A DNA stretch of 64,000 bases from Roseiflexus sp. RS-1 (GTDB taxonomy: Bacteria > Chloroflexota > Chloroflexia > Chloroflexales > Roseiflexaceae). Within the stretch, counting starts at the first letter, position 1. Every line of letters starts with the position of its first letter. The notes under the pieces were generated by a model that was given only the letters and a program-made list of their open reading frames with translations, searched no databases and had not been told where the DNA came from. This document shows, piece after piece, positions 48,387-56,657 of the stretch. Location of the stretch: contig NC_009523.1 in assembly GCF_000016665.1 (NCBI RefSeq), forward strand, positions 496,001-560,000, written 5' to 3'. The translations under genes were made by a program, and so were the position numbers.

Positions 48387-48412
48387 AACCCTCGCAACAG
48401 CGAGGGTTTTTT
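48387..48412. terminator. Rho-independent terminator
   Basis: AACCCTCGC (48387-48395), loop AACA, GCGAGGGTT (48400-48408) followed by a run of T to 48412. It ends the small transcript. The complementary A-rich side is short, so for rplY on the other strand it would be weaker. Confidence 0.85.
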
Positions 48413-48431
48413 GATTCCGGGGAAACGAAGA

Positions 48432-49088
48432 CTATTCTTCTTCCTCTTCCTTCGACTCGCGGCGTTCGCGCACCAGTTCCGGCTCGGCTGGCGTCTCGGC
48501 TGCCGCCTCCTCTTCTTCGCCCTCAGCCGCGCGCGTATGCGCGAGACCCACCACCAGTTCCTCGCCGGGGGTCACCAGCGTTACGCCGGGCGGCAGCATC
48601 AGATCGCGCGCGTGGATACTCTTGTCGAACGAATCGAGCGCGCTGATATCGACCGTGATGTGAGCAGGGATTGCGGTTGGCAGCGCACGGATTTCGATTG
48701 TGCTCAACACCTGGTTCAGCACTGCTTCGCCGCTTTCGACAAGCGGCGACTTCCCTTCGATATGGAGCGGGACGGCCACCTCCACCTCCTGGCGCAGATC
48801 GACCGCGCGGAAATCGGCATGAATAATATCGCGCGTCACCGGATGGCGCTGCAACGCATGGATGAACGCTGCGAGCGGCGGATGACCGGCGATGTGCAGT
48901 TCGATCAGCGAGGTGCGCCCGGCCTGGCGATAGATCGCCTGGAAACTGCGCGCATCGATCTGCACGGCAATTGGTTCGATGCCCTTCCCATAGACTGTCG
49001 CCGGCAGGATGCCGCTGCGCCGCAGCCGTTTGACCTTCTTGCCCAAAACCGAACGCGGTTCGAGCGATAGTGTGAATTTTTCCGACAT
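48432..49088 (-). CDS. rplY: 50S ribosomal protein L25 (long, Ctc/TL5 type)
   Basis: A 218-residue L25 of the two-domain type (binds 5S rRNA). N-terminal domain: [29 protein letters not shown]-terminal TL5/Ctc domain: [39 protein letters not shown]. The tail after residue ~190 is an acidic glutamate-rich run ([16 protein letters not shown]) typical of bacterial long forms. AAGGAGC precedes ATG; promoter TTGCAT-17-TACAAT on the minus strand at 49197-49169. Confidence 0.94.
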
Positions 49089-49168
49089 ACTGAAATCGAT
49101 GCTCCTTATCGTGTTGCAAATACCTTCGCCTCAAGCTAAGGGCATTGCCCGGTAGCTCCGAGTCGCGC

Positions 49169-49197
49169 ATTGTACTATACCGCGCGACGAGATGCAA
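49169..49197 (-). promoter_or_regulatory. Promoter of rplY
   Basis: On the minus strand TTGCAT (49197-49192) and TACAAT (49174-49169) are 17 bp apart. It leaves a ~75-nt leader before the rplY ATG. Confidence 0.6.
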
Positions 49198-49236
49198 ACC
49201 GGGCGTAGTGAGGGAGAAAAAGTAGAAAATATGGGC

Positions 49237-49266
49237 TTGACAAGAACAGGTGTGTTATGTCATAAT
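49237..49266 (+). promoter_or_regulatory. Promoter of lexA
   Basis: TTGACA at 49237-49242 and CATAAT at 49261-49266, spaced 18 bp. Confidence 0.65.
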
Positions 49267-49281
49267 GAATCTACCACAAAA

Positions 49282-49314
49282 GTTCTATCGAACAGGCTTG
49301 CGGTTCTGTGGAAC
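49282..49314 (+). promoter_or_regulatory. Two palindromes upstream of lexA, candidate LexA operators
   Basis: GTTCTATCGAAC (49282-49293) and GTTCTGTGGAAC (49303-49314) share the form GTTCT-N-T-S-GAAC and are 21 bp apart, two turns of DNA. They sit between the promoter and the ATG of lexA, where autoregulatory operators are expected. LexA of this lineage has not been matched to this sequence by me. Confidence 0.5.
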
Positions 49315-49339
49315 GGCGCCAGATGAAAGGGCAAAACGT

Positions 49340-49996
49340 ATGCGATCATCAGATCAACTCTCGGCGCGGCAGCGCGATATTCTTGGCTTCATCGAGGAGT
49401 TTACCCAGGAACACGGCTATCCGCCCTCCATCCGCGAAATACAGGATGGTCTGCGCATTTCCTCGACATCGGTTGTTGCCTACAATCTCCGCGCTCTGGA
49501 GAGCAAGGGCCTGATTGATCGCGACGGCAGGGTATCGCGCGGCATCAAGATCAAGAACATGACACCGATGCCCCTGAGCCGTGCGCAGGGCGGTCGGGTG
49601 CCGCTCCTGGGTGTCATTACCGCCGGTCAGCCGCTGCCCAACCCGGAAGACACGAGCACCACCGCCGTCGAGATGATCGAGGTTCCTGTCGATCTGGCGC
49701 CGCCTGAGAAATTGCAGAACGTCTATGCACTGAAGGTGCGTGGTCATTCGATGATCGATGCGCTGATCGACGATGGCGATATTGTGCTGATGCGCTATCA
49801 GGAGACCGCCGATAATGGTCAGATGGTCGCGGTGCGCATCGAGGACGATAATGCCGTGACGCTCAAGCGCTTTTATCGCGAGGGCGATAAGGTGCGTCTG
49901 CAACCTGCTAACGTCACTATGGAGCCGATCTACGTCGATGCAGCGCGCGTTCATATTCAGGGGCGCGTCGTTGGTGTGCTGCGGTCGATGTGGTGA
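49340..49996 (+). CDS. lexA: LexA SOS repressor
   Basis: A 218-residue LexA. The winged-helix N-terminus (LSARQRDILGFIEEFTQEHG, YPPSIREIQDGLRISSTS) binds DNA; the C-terminal S24-type peptidase has the self-cleavage site Ala95-Gly96 (GVITAGQPLP), Ser137 (VRGHSMIDALI) and Lys176 (AVTLKRFY). The protein represses DNA repair genes and is cleaved when RecA is activated. ATG at 49340 has AAAGGG upstream; an in-frame ATG at 49250 would run through the candidate operators. Confidence 0.95.
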   Translation: MRSSDQLSARQRDILGFIEEFTQEHGYPPSIREIQDGLRISSTSVVAYNLRALESKGLIDRDGRVSRGIKIKNMTPMPLSRAQGGRVPLLGVITAGQPLPNPEDTSTTAVEMIEVPVDLAPPEKLQNVYALKVRGHSMIDALIDDGDIVLMRYQETADNGQMVAVRIEDDNAVTLKRFYREGDKVRLQPANVTMEPIYVDAARVHIQGRVVGVLRSMW

Positions 49997-50002
49997 AACG
50001 AA

Positions 50003-50106
50003 GCTTCTGCGCCCTGTGCTATGTTGCTCAGGGGCGAAGAGTATACAGGTGGGCAAAGGTACTGCCTTTGCCCACCTGCCATTATGGGGCAGAAGCGTCA
50101 TGTCCC
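50003..50106. terminator. Nested hairpins after lexA, bidirectional terminator candidate
   Basis: Inner stem CAGGTGGGCAAAGG (50046-50059)/CCTTTGCCCACCTG (50065-50078) with loop TACTG is perfect over 14 bp. Outer arms GCTTCTGC (50003-50010) and GCAGAAGC (50099-50106) plus CCC/GGG pair as well, giving a 104-nt structure between convergent lexA and the DUF35 gene. There is no T-run, so it may be a Rho-assisted or RNA-stabilising structure. Confidence 0.55.
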
Positions 50107-50134
50107 GGCGCCGCTGCGACGACGCCAGGTCACG

Positions 50135-50530
50135 CTACGACACAATCGGGCGGAATTTGTAGCCGTACACGATCAGACCCGTCGGTCCAAGATCACGCAG
50201 GCGGCGCGTGACCATTTCGACCGGCATATCGATTGCGACCTGATCAGGATCGCAGTCGGTGAGTTGCGCGGTTACCAGCGGTCCTTCATCCAGACGCACG
50301 AGCGCCACTAGGTACGGCGGTTGATCGTCGAACCCTTCCGGCGGTTGGCGCACAACGCTGAACGAGTAGATGCGCCCACGTCCTTTCAGGATATATGGCT
50401 CCCATATATCTTCACGTTCGCCCGGAAGCGGCGGCGCGGGCGGAAAACGCACTTCACCGGTAAGCCGGTTGCGTTGCCCCTCCAGACGGTACCGCGCATG
50501 GCGAAGACGCCAGTGTTTTGCCAGATCCAT
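50135..50530 (-). CDS. DUF35 OB-fold protein (HMG-CoA synthase/thiolase partner), zinc-ribbon cysteines lost
   Basis: A 131-residue DUF35-type protein. The OB-fold is clear (GRGRIYSFSVVRQPPEGF, PYLVALVRLDEGPLVTAQL, PVEMVTRRLRDLG). The N-terminal part follows the family layout (HARYRLEGQRNRLTGEVRFP) but has no cysteine where the family normally has CxxC motifs. In archaea a DUF35 protein bridges acetoacetyl-CoA thiolase and HMG-CoA synthase in one complex. Here it sits right after both genes, so the same role is likely. The gene starts 16 bases after the thiolase-like gene stop. Confidence 0.85.
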   Translation of the reverse strand: MDLAKHWRLRHARYRLEGQRNRLTGEVRFPPAPPLPGEREDIWEPYILKGRGRIYSFSVVRQPPEGFDDQPPYLVALVRLDEGPLVTAQLTDCDPDQVAIDMPVEMVTRRLRDLGPTGLIVYGYKFRPIVS

Positions 50531-50545
50531 CGTTGAACCTCCACC

Positions 50546-51700
50546 TCATTCGAGCGCAAGAATGTGTGTTGCGACCGTGGCGCCAATGCCTCCCATGCAC
50601 TGCGCCAGTGCGACGCGCGCGCCGTTCACCTGTGCTGCGCCTGCCTGCCCGCGCAACTGTGCAACCAGTTCGACAATCTGATACACGCCGTTGGCGCCAA
50701 CCGCGTCACCGCGCGCCTTGCACCCGCCGCCGGTCGCCAGCGGCAACCGCCCCTTCGGCGTGATTGCGCCTTCACGCGCCAGCGCTACGGCTGTTCCACG
50801 TTCGGCGAACCCACTCGATTCAAGCGCCAGCGCGGCTGCGATACCGTGCGGGTCGGTCACATCGAATACCTGCACGTCACTATGCGTCAGGCGCGCCGTG
50901 CGCAGCGCCGCCGCTGTGGAGTGCGCCGCTGCCGGGAACCACAGTGGATCGGGGCGGCTGTGCAGCGCCAGCGTGTCGGTCGCCGTCGCCGAGCCTGCGA
51001 TGCGCACCGGCGTGGCGCAGAGTTCGTGCGCCAGACCTTCGCTGGCGATCAGCACGGCAGCCGCGCCATCGGCAGCGGTCGAACAGTCGAGCAATCCGAG
51101 CGGTTCGGCAACCATTGGGGCGCTGCGCACCTTCTCGGCGGTGATCGCAAAACGGTACATCGCGCGTGGGTTGGCAACGCCATTCGCGTGGGCATTGACC
51201 GGGAAGGGCGCAAAATCGTCGGCAGTGTAGCCGTACTCGTGCATGTAGCGCCGCATGAGCAACGCCCAGAGCGCAGTCAGCGTCACCCCGTGAATGGCTT
51301 CCCAATCAACATCGGTAGCCAGCGCCAGCGCCGCTTCGCGCCGCGCATCAAGCACATCGGTCACCTTTTCGACGCCAACAACCATTGCCAGATCGACCGC
51401 ACCGGCTGCAACGGCCAGGCATGCCTGGCGCAGTGCCACTCCACCCGACGCGCCGCCTGCCTCGACGGTCACGGCTTCGACACCGGGGATGCCAGCGGCG
51501 GTTGCGATCAGCGCAGCCATCTGACTCTGGGTGTGCAGCGATCCGCTGAGAGCGCTGGCAACATAGAGCGCGCCAATCCGTGATGCAGGGATAGTCCCCA
51601 GCGCACCGGTCAACGCCTCGATTGCGAGTGACGCGGGGCTGCGATCCCAGTGTTCTCCAACCGGCGTTGCGCCGGTTCCAATAATATAGACATGTCGCAT
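50546..51700 (-). CDS. Thiolase-like protein of archaeal type, nucleophilic Cys absent
   Basis: A 384-residue thiolase-superfamily protein of the archaeal acetoacetyl-CoA thiolase/SCP2-thiolase type (YIIGTGATPVGEHWDRSP opening, CSTAADGAAAVLIAS, DVTDPHGIAAALALE). The usual nucleophile motif ENACASG reads VEAGGASGG, with Gly in place of Cys at residue 83. The late His motif (KARGHP in the family) reads KARGDAVGANG, but the final Cys (QCMGGIGA) is kept. Without Cys83 it may not do thiolysis or condensation by the normal route. ATG 51700 is chosen for GGAG at -8; it follows the HMG-CoA synthase gene with a few bases of spacing. Confidence 0.85.
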   Translation of the reverse strand: MRHVYIIGTGATPVGEHWDRSPASLAIEALTGALGTIPASRIGALYVASALSGSLHTQSQMAALIATAAGIPGVEAVTVEAGGASGGVALRQACLAVAAGAVDLAMVVGVEKVTDVLDARREAALALATDVDWEAIHGVTLTALWALLMRRYMHEYGYTADDFAPFPVNAHANGVANPRAMYRFAITAEKVRSAPMVAEPLGLLDCSTAADGAAAVLIASEGLAHELCATPVRIAGSATATDTLALHSRPDPLWFPAAAHSTAAALRTARLTHSDVQVFDVTDPHGIAAALALESSGFAERGTAVALAREGAITPKGRLPLATGGGCKARGDAVGANGVYQIVELVAQLRGQAGAAQVNGARVALAQCMGGIGATVATHILALE

Positions 51701-51705
51701 AACCA

Positions 51706-52752
51706 TCACTCCATCACCAGTTTGCCGCGCCACTTGACGTACACGGCGTAATCGACAAATGTTTCGCGCGCCAGATAGGCGGCGGTCAACGGTGCGCGAT
51801 CACGACGATCCGGCAGCGCATCAGTCACCCGCAGCGCATAGGCGTCGGAGCCTGCGCCTGAACCGTAGGTGGTCACAAAGATCGTATCGCCTGGTTGCGC
51901 CACATCAAGAATGGCGCACAGACCGAGCAACGCCGCTGCCGAATAGGCATTGCCAATCTTCGGCGAGAGCAACCCCGGCGCGATCTGCTGCGGCGTGAAC
52001 CCCAGTTGTCGTGCCACCGTCTGCGGGAAGCGCGTATTCGGTTGGTGGAACACGGCATAGGTGAAATCCGACGGCTTTGCGCCCAGATCGTGCAACAACT
52101 TTTCGGCTGCGCTGCGCACCGTACCAAAATAGGCAGGTTCGCCGGTGAAGCGATGCCCGTGCACCGGGTACGCCGTATCGGCGCGGCGAAAGAAGTCAGG
52201 GGTGTCGGTTACATACGAGGTGGTTCCCTCGATGACCGCGACCGCATCCATCGCCGGACCGACGATCAGCGCAGCTGCACCGGCTGCGGCAGTGTACTCC
52301 AGCGCATCGCCCGGACGACCCTGCGCCGTGTCGGCGCCAATCGCAAGCACATACTCCGCCATGCCGCTGCCGACCATTCCCATCGCAGCGGTCAGTGCTT
52401 CAGAACCGGCTTTACATGCGAATTCCCAATCTGCCGTGCTGACCCACGGCGTTGCACCGAGCGTCTCGGCGACCAGCGTGCCGGACGGTTTGACCGAGTA
52501 AGGGTGGCTCTCGCTGCCAACCCAGACTGCCGACAGGCGATCGGGCGTAATGCGCGCCCGCGCCAGCGCGTTGCGCGCCGCTTCTATCGACATTGTGATC
52601 GTATCTTCGTCGGGACCGGGTACGCTCTTCGAGTCGACCGGCGTTCCGCTAGCGCCATCCCAGATGCGGGCAATCTCCCGCGCTGCGATACGGAAGCGCG
52701 GGATGTAGACGCCATACCCCGTGATACCGACAGGTCGTTCAGGCTTCATCAT
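51706..52752 (-). CDS. Hydroxymethylglutaryl-CoA synthase (archaeal type)
   Basis: A 348-residue HMG-CoA synthase that condenses acetoacetyl-CoA with acetyl-CoA in the mevalonate pathway. Catalytic residues are Glu81 (VGSESHPY), Cys113 ([11 protein letters not shown]) and His236 ([11 protein letters not shown]). Length and text match the short archaeal/bacterial type rather than the eukaryotic form. Start at 52752 (ATGATG) has GGAGGAGC upstream. A strong RNA structure lies in its leader at 52779-52860. It is followed directly by the thiolase-like and DUF35 genes. Confidence 0.94.
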   Translation of the reverse strand: MMKPERPVGITGYGVYIPRFRIAAREIARIWDGASGTPVDSKSVPGPDEDTITMSIEAARNALARARITPDRLSAVWVGSESHPYSVKPSGTLVAETLGATPWVSTADWEFACKAGSEALTAAMGMVGSGMAEYVLAIGADTAQGRPGDALEYTAAAGAAALIVGPAMDAVAVIEGTTSYVTDTPDFFRRADTAYPVHGHRFTGEPAYFGTVRSAAEKLLHDLGAKPSDFTYAVFHQPNTRFPQTVARQLGFTPQQIAPGLLSPKIGNAYSAAALLGLCAILDVAQPGDTIFVTTYGSGAGSDAYALRVTDALPDRRDRAPLTAAYLARETFVDYAVYVKWRGKLVME

Positions 52753-52778
52753 AAGAAATGCTCCTCCAGACACACGAA

Positions 52779-52860
52779 AAGAGAACGCGGAACGCACACC
52801 GTGCGTCTGCACATACGTGGTTGCATCACAACGGCGGGATGCAGCGTTCCGGGTTCTCTT
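52779..52860 (-). promoter_or_regulatory. Structured RNA (three-way junction) in the leader of HMG-CoA synthase
   Basis: An outer stem of 17 positions (52779-52795 with 52844-52860) has 16 Watson-Crick pairs. The 48-base interior holds two smaller stems: GTGC/GCAC at 52801-52812, and TGCATC/GATGCA at 52822-52843. On the minus strand this lies about ten bases upstream of the synthase ribosome binding site and downstream of HMG-CoA reductase. It may be a cis-regulatory RNA or an mRNA processing site. Confidence 0.5.
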
Positions 52861-52965
52861 CCAGGTCGTCAGTCAGGTGATGTCAAACGTCAGGTATCTT
52901 TCCCCTTCGCTGTCTGTGCGGCGTGGTCTGACGAAGCGCGGGATCAGACGCGCTGCTTGAACGCC

Positions 52966-54336
52966 CTACCCGCCAGATACAGACGTGGTTTCAACCACTG
53001 CGGCGGAGTGGTCCGGTTCCATTGCAGACGGCGCCTGCCCTGTTCCGGCAGCGCGCAATTCCGTCAGGAGCGCTTCGGCGCGAGCTGGCTTAATCTGGCG
53101 TTCCTGCACCATACGCGCTGCAATGATATCCACTTCAGACCCCTGCGCGCCGGCAGCCAGCGCGATCTGGCGCGCGTGCAGGCTCATATGCCCGCGCTGA
53201 ATGCCTTCCGTCGCCAGGGCGCGCATTGCAGCCAGGTTCGACGCCAGACCGGCACAGACGCAGATCTCCGCCAGTTCGTGCGCGTGGGTGACCCCAAGCA
53301 GTTTGAGCGCTGCCTGAGCCGCCGGGTGAACCTTCGTCGCACCGCCGACAACGCCAACCGCGAGCGGCATTTCGAGCGTGCCGACCAGGTTGCCGTGCGC
53401 ATCACGCTCCCAGTGCGACAGTGATGTGTACCGACCGCTGCGTGCAGCGTAGGCGTGTGCGCCAGCTTCGACGGCGCGCCAGTCGTTGCCGGTGGCGATC
53501 AGCACCGGATCAATGCCGTTCAGGATCCCCTTGTTGTGGGTCGTTGCGCGGTACGGATCGACGACCGCAAATGCATACGCCCACAGAATCCCTTCGACAA
53601 CCTCTTCGCCGCTCAGACCGTCGCGCGCCAGCGACTGCGCTGGCACAATCGCCCGCGCCCGCGCCAGGCGTCGGTCGCTCAGGTTCGAGAGGATGCGCAG
53701 GTACGCCTTGCCGCCGCTGATCTCTTCGAGCATCGGCGCCACTGCTTCTGCCATGGTATTGATTGCATTCGCGCCCATCGCGTCGCGGCAGTCGATGATC
53801 AGGTGCACCACCAGCATTGGTCCCATGGGGCTGGTTTCAAAGAAGCGCACCTCGATATCTTTGGCGCCGCCGCCGAGCGCTACCAGGCTGCTGCTCTGGC
53901 GATTGGCGAGTGCCAGAAGAGCGTCGCGCTGCGCCAGGATGTCGTACCGGGCGCGCTGCGGATCGGCGACATGAACCAGTTGCACCTGACCGATCATGAG
54001 GGGCGGGGTTGAACTGGCCTGGAACCCGCCGCCATCACGAACCAGTTTTGCCGCATAACTTGCGCCTGCCACGATCGATGGCTCCTCGACCACCATCGGG
54101 ATGAGCACATCGCGTCCGTTGATCAGGAAGTTGGTCGCAATACCAAGCGGCAGTTCAAAGGTGCCGATTACGTTTTCGATCATCTTGTCAGCGCGCTCGA
54201 CGGTCAGGGCGCCATTGCCGCCGTGGAGCTGGCGCAGATCCTCATCATTCAGCCCGTCGAATGACCGGACGACTTCCAGGCGTTCGCGGGGGCTGAGGTG
54301 ATAGAACCCGCTGATCCGTGAGTTGCGCGTTCCCAT
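52966..54336 (-). CDS. mvaA: Hydroxymethylglutaryl-CoA reductase, class II
   Basis: A 456-residue reductase that converts HMG-CoA to mevalonate. Class II landmarks are [64 protein letters not shown] and [19 protein letters not shown] with [13 protein letters not shown] near the end. The C-terminal ~30 residues are a flexible tail. GGAGA lies about twelve bases before the ATG. It is first in the mevalonate cluster and separated from the HMG-CoA synthase gene by 213 bp that hold the RNA structure above. Confidence 0.95.
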   Translation of the reverse strand: MGTRNSRISGFYHLSPRERLEVVRSFDGLNDEDLRQLHGGNGALTVERADKMIENVIGTFELPLGIATNFLINGRDVLIPMVVEEPSIVAGASYAAKLVRDGGGFQASSTPPLMIGQVQLVHVADPQRARYDILAQRDALLALANRQSSSLVALGGGAKDIEVRFFETSPMGPMLVVHLIIDCRDAMGANAINTMAEAVAPMLEEISGGKAYLRILSNLSDRRLARARAIVPAQSLARDGLSGEEVVEGILWAYAFAVVDPYRATTHNKGILNGIDPVLIATGNDWRAVEAGAHAYAARSGRYTSLSHWERDAHGNLVGTLEMPLAVGVVGGATKVHPAAQAALKLLGVTHAHELAEICVCAGLASNLAAMRALATEGIQRGHMSLHARQIALAAGAQGSEVDIIAARMVQERQIKPARAEALLTELRAAGTGQAPSAMEPDHSAAVVETTSVSGG

Positions 54337-54482
54337 ATGCGTGTTGTTTCTCCTGTGATGTTTTGCACATTCCGTAGTTTGTTACGGGCGAGTATAGCAG
54401 GGAGATCCCTTCAAATACCCTGTGAAAGCTGTCAAAACCTATCAAACATCTGTCTGACACTTTCGTGGTACGATACCAGGGT

Positions 54483-55205
54483 ATGCAAAAGCTCTTCATG
54501 TTCTCCATGGTAATGTGTATCGTTCTGGCGGCATGCAGTCAGTCGCCAGGCGACGCTTCTCTTCCTGCACCGACGTTTATTCCCCTCGACACGGCGCTCG
54601 CCTCGCCTCGAAGATCAGGACCCATCGGGGCGTACCTGCTGATCGACGCAAGCGGCGCGCGCCTGGTTGCAGGGTTGAGTTTCAGCGCTGGCGCAACCCC
54701 TCTCCCCACCGATCCGCCTGATCGCCAGGTGTGGCTCGATCCCGATGACCGGCTCGCCGATATCGTCAGGCGCGCTCAGCCTTCCGGTGATGCGCAGTAC
54801 CTGGCGGTCGCCGTCAGTGGTGATCTGGAAGGACCAGGAGCGTTCGGACCGGAGGGCGCCTTTGGTTACCGGATGCGCGCGCCGACCCTCACGCCGCTTC
54901 CCTGGCAGGAAACGACGGTCGCGCTGCTGGCGGCGCTGCCGCCATCCGGTCAGGCGGTGCGGGTGACCGGTGCGCTGGTTGCCAGCGCCGGCGAAGCAGT
55001 GCTCGTCGAGGCGCTTGATCCCGGCGGTGCGCCAGCGCCCCAGGCGCGCCAGGTGAAACTGCGCGCCCCGTTGCGCGACGCCGCACTCCTGGCACGCCTC
55101 ACCGCCGCCCCCGGCGGCGCGGTGCGCTACGGGATGGTACAGGTCGAAGGGATCTGGCATGACGGCGCGCTGGTTCCGCTGGGGATCAGGAAGGTTGAGG
55201 GGTGA
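54483..55205 (+). CDS. Lipoprotein of unknown function
   Basis: A 240-residue lipoprotein with signal MFSMVMCIVLAAC and lipobox LAAC. The rest is beta-rich (LLIDASGARLVAGLSFSAG, VRVTGALVASAGEAVLVEAL, YGMVQVEGIWHDGALVPLG) with no family I recognise. It lies divergent from the mevalonate cluster. AGGG is a few bases before the ATG. The region just downstream contains the repeat cluster. Confidence 0.7.
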   Translation: MQKLFMFSMVMCIVLAACSQSPGDASLPAPTFIPLDTALASPRRSGPIGAYLLIDASGARLVAGLSFSAGATPLPTDPPDRQVWLDPDDRLADIVRRAQPSGDAQYLAVAVSGDLEGPGAFGPEGAFGYRMRAPTLTPLPWQETTVALLAALPPSGQAVRVTGALVASAGEAVLVEALDPGGAPAPQARQVKLRAPLRDAALLARLTAAPGGAVRYGMVQVEGIWHDGALVPLGIRKVEG

Positions 55206-55694
55206 AGGGGGCAGTGTTTCCCCTCGTTCCCCTGCCTCTTCTCCTGCTGCTCCTCATACCCCCGCCCCCCTTTCAACCCACACGGGGAGAAGGGGAAGGG
55301 TGGCGTCCGGATGCGCGCCGGAGGCGCGCGCACCGGAGGTGGCGTCTCTCCCGCTCCTGGAGCAGGGTGCACGACTCTGGCCCGCGCAGGCGGGCTTCAC
55401 CTCGTAGAGCCGAGGGCGTATGGTCTTTGAGTAAATATAGCAGTTCTCACAAAGATTGGGCTTGTCGGGCGGGGTTGCACCCGCCATCGAACGCAGACGC
55501 CTTGTGCGCCATCCCTCCGCGTGCTAGTATAATCTAACGGGACACGGTATACCGTTCTGCGCCAGGTTCACGAGATCGCCGCGGAGTGTTGGGTAGCCGT
55601 GTCCTTCAACGCGACCAAGCCGAACAGTTATCTGGGCCCTCAAACCCGCATATGCTAGCAAGGCTGGCGCCGTTTTCCTCAGGAGGTTCTGTGT
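55206..55694. other. Repeat-rich gap plus left end of IS110 element
   Basis: From 55262 it carries an inverted copy of repeat material seen at 40.5-40.8 kb: a CCCACACGGGGAGAAGG hairpin, GCGCCGGAGGCGCGCG, GGCGTCTCTCCCGCTCCTGG-type text, GCCCGCGCAGGCGGGC, and ATGGTCTTTGAG. TATAGCAGTTCTCA at 55436-55449 recurs inverted at about 56811-56824. The IS110 left end begins near 55515. Confidence 0.65.
55528..55690 (+). ncRNA. Candidate IS110 bridge RNA in the left-end non-coding region
   Basis: A -10 box TATAAT (55528-55533) starts a ~160-nt untranslated region ahead of the transposase ATG. GGACACGG (55540-55547) pairs with CCGTGTCC (55597-55604) around a ~49-base interior. IS110 elements are known to make a bridge RNA from this end, with internal loops that guide target and donor choice. 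I assign the role from family knowledge and cannot map the loops. Confidence 0.4.
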
Positions 55695-56657
55695 ATGGCT
55701 TCCCGTGAGTCGCTCTTTATCGGCATTGATGTCTCCAAACAGACGCTGGATGTGGCGTTTGGCGCCGACCCGCACGCGCCACGCGAGACGATACCGTCTA
55801 CCGACGAAGGTGTCCAGCTCCTGGTCACGCGACTCCAGCGCCTGCAGCCGACCCTGATTGTGCTGGAGGCGACCGGCGGGCTGGAGCGCATGGTGTTCGC
55901 CCAACTGCTCCAGGCTGGCTTGCCGACGGCGCGGGTGCAGCCACGCCGCGTGCGCGCCCTGGCGCACGCGGAAGGACGCCAGGCGAAGACCGACCGCCTG
56001 GATGCCCGGTTGCTCGCCCGCTTTGCCGAACGGGTGCGCCCGCCGCACCACCAGGCGACGGACGAGCAGCGCGCATCCTTGCGCGACCTGCTGGTCCGGC
56101 GGGAGCAGTTGATTCAGATGCGGACGGCTGAGATCAATCGGTTGACGGCTGCCGCGCCGAACCTCCGCCCGGGCATCCAGCAGCATATTGATTGGCTGGA
56201 TCAGGAGATCCGTGCGCTTGAGCAGGAACGCGACAACGAGGCGGAGCGCACCGACGAGGTGCGCCGGAAACGGGAGCTGCGCGACAGCGTGCCCGGCATC
56301 GGCGCGATCACCGCACTGAACCTGCTGCTCCGCCTGCCCGAACTGGGGACCATCAATCGCACGGAAGCGGCGGCCTTTGTGGGCGTTGCGCCGTATGCCA
56401 ATCAGAGCGGCGCACAGCACAAACCCCGGCATATCTCCGGCGGCAGGAGGGATGGGCGCAGCGTGTTGTACATGGCGACCCTGGCGGCCACGCGGCGCCG
56501 TCTGGTCAGGCGCGCCTTCGATCAGCGCCTGTGTCAAGCTGGCAAGCCGCGCAAGGTCGCCATCGTCGCTGCGATGCGCAAGCTGCTGACTATTCTCGGC
56601 GCAATATTGCGTCAGCAAAAGCCCTGGGATCCGGCTGTGCATACGAGCGCCCCTTGA
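55695..56657 (+). CDS. IS110-family transposase (DEDD recombinase)
   Basis: A 320-residue transposase. RuvC-like DEDD acids: Asp12 (FIGIDVSKQTLDV), Glu58 (VLEATGG), Asp100 and Asp103 (KTDRLDARLLA). The C-terminal Transposase_20 domain has VPGIGAITALNLLLRLPELG and the serine region (ISGGRRDGRSVLYMATLAA). All catalytic positions are present, so the element may be active. AGGAGG lies about nine bases upstream of the ATG. Confidence 0.95.
   Translation: MASRESLFIGIDVSKQTLDVAFGADPHAPRETIPSTDEGVQLLVTRLQRLQPTLIVLEATGGLERMVFAQLLQAGLPTARVQPRRVRALAHAEGRQAKTDRLDARLLARFAERVRPPHHQATDEQRASLRDLLVRREQLIQMRTAEINRLTAAAPNLRPGIQQHIDWLDQEIRALEQERDNEAERTDEVRRKRELRDSVPGIGAITALNLLLRLPELGTINRTEAAAFVGVAPYANQSGAQHKPRHISGGRRDGRSVLYMATLAATRRRLVRRAFDQRLCQAGKPRKVAIVAAMRKLLTILGAILRQQKPWDPAVHTSAP

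Larger units (their letters stand above)
48263..48412 (+). ncRNA. Small transcript with switchable hairpin, 14-codon ORF and terminator (undescribed)
   Basis: Promoter, small ORF and terminator make a free-standing unit of about 150 nt between two unrelated genes. Three related words occur in order: GGTGATGCCC (A, 48299-48308), GGGCATCAC (B, 48326-48334), GGTGATGCCC (C, 48364-48373). B is the complement of both A and C, so two exclusive hairpins are possible. A:B hides the end of the Shine-Dalgarno sequence; B:C frees it. The 3' end is the terminator at 48387-48412. No downstream gene on this strand, so it acts in trans or encodes a peptide. Confidence 0.6.
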
